Below the pieces are notes generated by a model, which saw nothing but the letters and a program-made list of their open reading frames with translations, ran no database searches and was not told where the DNA came from. The position numbers and the translations under genes are program-made. From an uncultured Ruminococcus sp. (GTDB lineage: Bacteria > Bacillota > Clostridia > Oscillospirales > Ruminococcaceae), in the NCBI GenBank assembly GCA_947176685.1, contig CAMWRL010000089.1:1-7414 (forward strand): 7,414 nt of DNA, read 5' to 3'. Shown piece by piece: positions 5,049 to 7,414 of this stretch; position 1 is the first letter of the stretch; every line of letters starts with the position of its first letter.

Positions 5049-7313
5049 TCAGAAAGCGTTGTTTAATTTTTCAGATGTAATAGGAAGTTCGGACTGTTCA
5101 ATAAGCTGTAAGTCAACTGCCTGTATAGCCAGAGCGTCAGAGGGAGCAACACCTTCACCGTTATCAACGACATCTGCGTTTACAATACCCTGTTCAGATA
5201 ACTTGTATTCGTCGGGATTTGAGAGTGACTGCATTATAAGTACAGCATCAGCAATACTTACTTTTTTGTCAACGTTTGCATCGCCCCAGAGTGTAACAGA
5301 TGGTTTGGCAGGTTGGGTTGTAGTAGTTGTAGTAGTACCGGTAGTAGTGGCTGTTGTTGTTGATTTGGAAGTTGTGGGTTTGGAAGTTGTAGTGGCTGTA
5401 GTAGTAGTGGCTGTAGTAGTAGCTGTTGTGGATTTGGTGGTTGTAGTAGTTGTTGTTACTATGTTGTAATAAACTTCTACGTTATCAATTGAAATAGCGT
5501 CAGCTTCGCCGTAGTAGTAGCCGAAATATACTTCGCCGTCTGTAGAGACATAGTTTCCTCTGTCGTTGGCAACTGCTGCCGGCATAATCCACATTATTTC
5601 AGCCTTTTCGCCTGCATCGAGTACACAATAGTCGCCTTTTTCCTGATACCAGTATTCTTCTTCTGTCTCTGCGTCTTCTGTAACGCTTGTGCCTGTGTTG
5701 TAAACGAGCTTATCTACCTTTGAATTTGCTGAGACATCGAAACGTATCGCATAAACGTCCATAGTTTCGTCAATTCCGAGGTCGGAGTATGACATATGGA
5801 GAGCGTTTTTCTTTTCGTCAGCGTGTTCAAGCATCTGACTGACTTTCGTGGAAACTGAGTCTGTATAAGGAACAATGATTTCCTTTGTGTATGTGATAAC
5901 TGCACCAGTAAGCTTTACAGTTTCAAGGAGTGCGGGTTCAGCAGCGTCTTCTTCCTGTTCAGCTTTAGTACCGTACCAGTACTGGAACGAAATTTCATCA
6001 TCAACTTTGGTATTTGTATATGGCTGTACCTTTGCCGGAACTTCCCAGTAAGCTTGTATATAATTGCCTGCTTCAACTATGGTAGCACCTGTTGAAGGTT
6101 TTATTTCAAATTTAACGCCTGCTTCTTCAAATTCCTTGAGCTGGTCTTCGCCGCAGTCGTTGTACCAGTAACCAGCCTTTTCCTTTCCGGGAATGTCAGC
6201 TTCTCTTTTGGCGTATTCTGTGTCAGCCGGAGAAGCCTGTTTTACATTGAGACCGCCGCCGTACATAAACACATCAGCATCTTCTTCAGTTTCGATTATA
6301 GCGGTAAGAGATTCGATTGTAACGCCGTTCATATCAGTAAGTCCGAAATCGGAATACTTGAACTTATGGCTGTTTATTGGGTCGTCTTCTGTAGGAGTTA
6401 TTCCGTCGGCGGCATAGGAATCTTCGTCATAACCCTGAGTGAGTATAATCGGATTTTCACTGAAATCAATCTGCCTTGCAACAGTGGAACTTATAGTAGC
6501 AGTACCGTTTCCGTTATCCTTGAAAGACCAGTTGTTGCCGCTGGTGGTCTTGTTGTTGTGCGGAACATTTGTAACAGGCTTTGTATATGGGTTATCGGGA
6601 TTATCGGGCTTATCCGGAGCAGGCGGTTTTACAACTTCGCCGTTGGCTTCAATCTTGTCAATAGTGATTGTGCCTTCTGATTCTCCGGCGTAGTAGTTTC
6701 TGAACTCAAATTTACCGGGATATTTTTCGGTAGATGGGTCGTACTTGAGGTCAAGTTTTGAGAGGTCAAAACCTATAGTTACAGGTTCGCCCTTTTTGCA
6801 GGCGATTTCAGTAGCGGCGATTTTTACAGTACCGCTCTTTGAGTCAATAAAGCCTTTTACGGCATCATATTCAAGCCAGTACGGGGACTTGTTTGTTCCG
6901 ATACCGAAGCCGCATGAGAAGCTACCGGTAAAATCGGGAGTAAAAGTAATGTTTATAGTTTTGAGACCGCTTTCGGCAACGTCAGCAGTAAAACCCTCAT
7001 ACGTTTCGCCTACTGCAATGCTTACACCTTTTTGGTCATCATCCTTGTCGGCATCGTCTTTGTCGGTATTATCCTTGTCGGTATCGTCCTTGCCTGTATC
7101 ATCTTTTCCGGTATCGTCCTTGCCTGTATCGTCTTTTCCAGTATCGTCTTTGTTGGTGTCGTCCTTGTCGGTAGTGTCTGTGGTGTCCGTAACGTCAACA
7201 GCCGGTGAATCGCTTACAGCTACGGCAGTCATAGCAGCAGGCACGCATGAAGCAGCCATTATAAAGCTCATAAGAGATGCCTTTAAACGTGCGGACATAT
7301 TTTTTCTTTTCAT
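5049..7313 (-). CDS. Secreted dockerin protein with repeated beta modules and no catalytic domain seen
   Basis: This 754-aa exported protein is probably a non-catalytic cellulosome or cell-surface component. Order of parts: signal peptide (about 1-33); an acidic pentapeptide-repeat linker, K-D-D-T-G type, nine units (50-94); a beta-rich module (about 95-228); a short Pro/Asn/Asp linker (229-260); two related beta modules (about 262-478 and 479-617); a Thr-rich linker (620-668); and a type I dockerin (about 675-738). The dockerin has two calcium loops, D678-N680-D682-S686-D689 and D714...D726, each followed by a helix (DAVLIMQSL, DALAIQAVD), as in Ruminococcus dockerins. Such a dockerin binds a cohesin on a scaffoldin. 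The beta modules resemble carbohydrate-binding modules in style (YWYGT, FGYYYGEAD), but I assign no CBM family. No glycosidase, esterase or sortase motif is seen. The start at 7313 has AGAGAGGA about 10 nt upstream. It appears monocistronic between its own promoter and terminator. Confidence 0.92.
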   Translation of the reverse strand: MKRKNMSARLKASLMSFIMAASCVPAAMTAVAVSDSPAVDVTDTTDTTDKDDTNKDDTGKDDTGKDDTGKDDTGKDDTDKDNTDKDDADKDDDQKGVSIAVGETYEGFTADVAESGLKTINITFTPDFTGSFSCGFGIGTNKSPYWLEYDAVKGFIDSKSGTVKIAATEIACKKGEPVTIGFDLSKLDLKYDPSTEKYPGKFEFRNYYAGESEGTITIDKIEANGEVVKPPAPDKPDNPDNPYTKPVTNVPHNNKTTSGNNWSFKDNGNGTATISSTVARQIDFSENPIILTQGYDEDSYAADGITPTEDDPINSHKFKYSDFGLTDMNGVTIESLTAIIETEEDADVFMYGGGLNVKQASPADTEYAKREADIPGKEKAGYWYNDCGEDQLKEFEEAGVKFEIKPSTGATIVEAGNYIQAYWEVPAKVQPYTNTKVDDEISFQYWYGTKAEQEEDAAEPALLETVKLTGAVITYTKEIIVPYTDSVSTKVSQMLEHADEKKNALHMSYSDLGIDETMDVYAIRFDVSANSKVDKLVYNTGTSVTEDAETEEEYWYQEKGDYCVLDAGEKAEIMWIMPAAVANDRGNYVSTDGEVYFGYYYGEADAISIDNVEVYYNIVTTTTTTTKSTTATTTATTTTATTTSKPTTSKSTTTATTTGTTTTTTTQPAKPSVTLWGDANVDKKVSIADAVLIMQSLSNPDEYKLSEQGIVNADVVDNGEGVAPSDALAIQAVDLQLIEQSELPITSEKLNNAF
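5100..5291 (-). other. Type I dockerin domain (C-terminal)
   Basis: This encodes residues 675-738 of the dockerin protein. Two duplicated F-hand segments begin GDANVDKKVSIADAV and NADVVDNGEGVAPSDAL; the second loop is one residue longer than the first, as in Ruminococcus dockerins I know. A 22-residue insert-like stretch, LSNPDEYKLSEQG and flanks, joins the two. The Ca-ligand positions are intact. Confidence 0.9.
5310..5456 (-). repeat. Thr-rich linker coded by ACA/ACT-type triplet repeats
   Basis: Residues 620-668 are almost entirely Thr with Ala, Ser, Lys, Gly and Pro. On the plus strand this appears as long runs of gtagta and gttgta triplets. The linker separates the last beta module from the dockerin, is likely extended and is a candidate for O-glycosylation. 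The triplet repetition makes the region prone to length change and creates long false open frames on the plus strand. Confidence 0.85.
7032..7166 (-). repeat. 15-bp tandem repeat encoding nine K-D-D-T-G-type pentapeptides
   Basis: Nine 15-bp units (135 bp) encode residues 50-94: one KDDTN, four KDDTG, then KDDTD, KDNTD, KDDAD and KDDDQ. The central units alternate between two codon versions, giving a 30-bp higher-order period, which suggests expansion by duplicating pairs of units. The units at the edges are diverged. The peptide is highly charged and likely disordered, placing the first module away from the signal peptide. Confidence 0.9.
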
Positions 7314-7351
7314 TGTAAATCAATCCTCTCTCAAAAATATTTAATATTCGT

Positions 7352-7403
7352 TAACAATTTTTGTCTGAAATTATTATATCACGTTTCCAGCAGTAAATTG
7401 TTA
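7352..7403. repeat. Spaced inverted repeat flanking the dockerin-gene promoter
   Basis: TAACAATTT (7352-7360) and its exact reverse complement AAATTGTTA (7395-7403) are 9-bp arms about 43 bp apart centre to centre. One arm overlaps the expected -35 region and the other lies at about +6 to +14. This could be a pair of operator half-sites, but the arms are AT-rich and could match by chance. Confidence 0.35.
7373..7381 (-). promoter_or_regulatory. Extended -10 promoter of the dockerin-protein gene
   Basis: On the minus strand, TGA then TATAAT (7381-7373). No good -35 is found at 16-18 bp, so the promoter probably depends on the extended -10 or on an activator. The predicted start near 7366 gives a leader of about 53 nt, ending in AGAGAGGA before the ATG at 7313. 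Confidence 0.6.
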
Positions 7404-7414
7404 CCAAATTATTA

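Noticed and set aside
5059..5469. Plus-strand open frame of 136 codons opposite the Thr linker and dockerin
   Set aside because: Its long Val runs are the complement of Thr codons; no ribosome binding site or family pattern was seen.
7032..7166. CRISPR-like array from regularly spaced repeats
   Set aside because: The units are contiguous 15-bp codon repeats in frame with a protein and have no unique spacers.
6745..7344. Plus-strand open frame of 199 codons opposite the dockerin-protein gene
   Set aside because: It reads the complement of the signal peptide and KDDTG repeats, giving a Val/Ser/Pro periodic peptide. The minus-strand gene has signal peptide, ribosome binding site, domains and terminator, so this is a shadow of low-complexity coding sequence.

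Overview
The window comes from a low-to-moderate GC Firmicute and most resembles Ruminococcus (Oscillospiraceae). The main evidence is a Ruminococcus-style type I dockerin at the C-terminus of a secreted protein, joined by a long Thr-rich linker. Supporting evidence is a Gram-positive c-di-AMP cyclase pair (cdaA-cdaR), strong AGGAGG-type ribosome binding sites and sigma-A-like promoters. This is inferred from protein character; no database was searched. All six genes lie on the minus strand, so transcription runs from high to low coordinates.

Layout in transcription order. (1) 7313-5049 encodes a 754-aa secreted protein with a dockerin and no recognisable catalytic domain. It has an extended -10 promoter at about 7373-7381 and ends in a strong intrinsic terminator (5004-5029). 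(2) In the 212-bp gap that follows, an exact consensus promoter (TTGACA, 17 bp, TATAAT, with an extended -10 TG) at 4967-4995 drives a transcript predicted to be only about 86 nt long. That transcript stops at a second intrinsic terminator (4875-4902), so it is either a small RNA or an attenuated leader of the next genes. (3) 4836-4561 and 4561-3401 are a translationally coupled pair: a DUF3343-like (Se/S carrier-like) small protein and a class V aminotransferase of the cysteine desulfurase family. A separate weak promoter and an unusual G8 tract lie at the start of this pair. (4) A promoter buried in the end of the desulfurase gene (3387-3414) starts the next unit: cdaA (3307-2438), cdaR (2451-1093, overlapping cdaA) and, only 28 bp later, a secreted SGNH/GDSL hydrolase (1064 to the window edge, 3' end missing).

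How the genes work together. CdaA is the membrane diadenylate cyclase and CdaR its extracytoplasmic YbbR-domain regulator, linked to cell-wall and osmotic homeostasis. The position after cdaR is often taken by glmM; here it holds an exported esterase-like protein. The dockerin protein and probably the SGNH protein belong to the extracellular, polysaccharide-facing programme of a fibre degrader. The desulfurase/carrier pair suggests sulfur or selenium trafficking, but no other selenium gene is visible. The most unusual feature is the short transcription unit at 4875-4960. The sequence shows its promoter and terminator clearly; its function is unknown.
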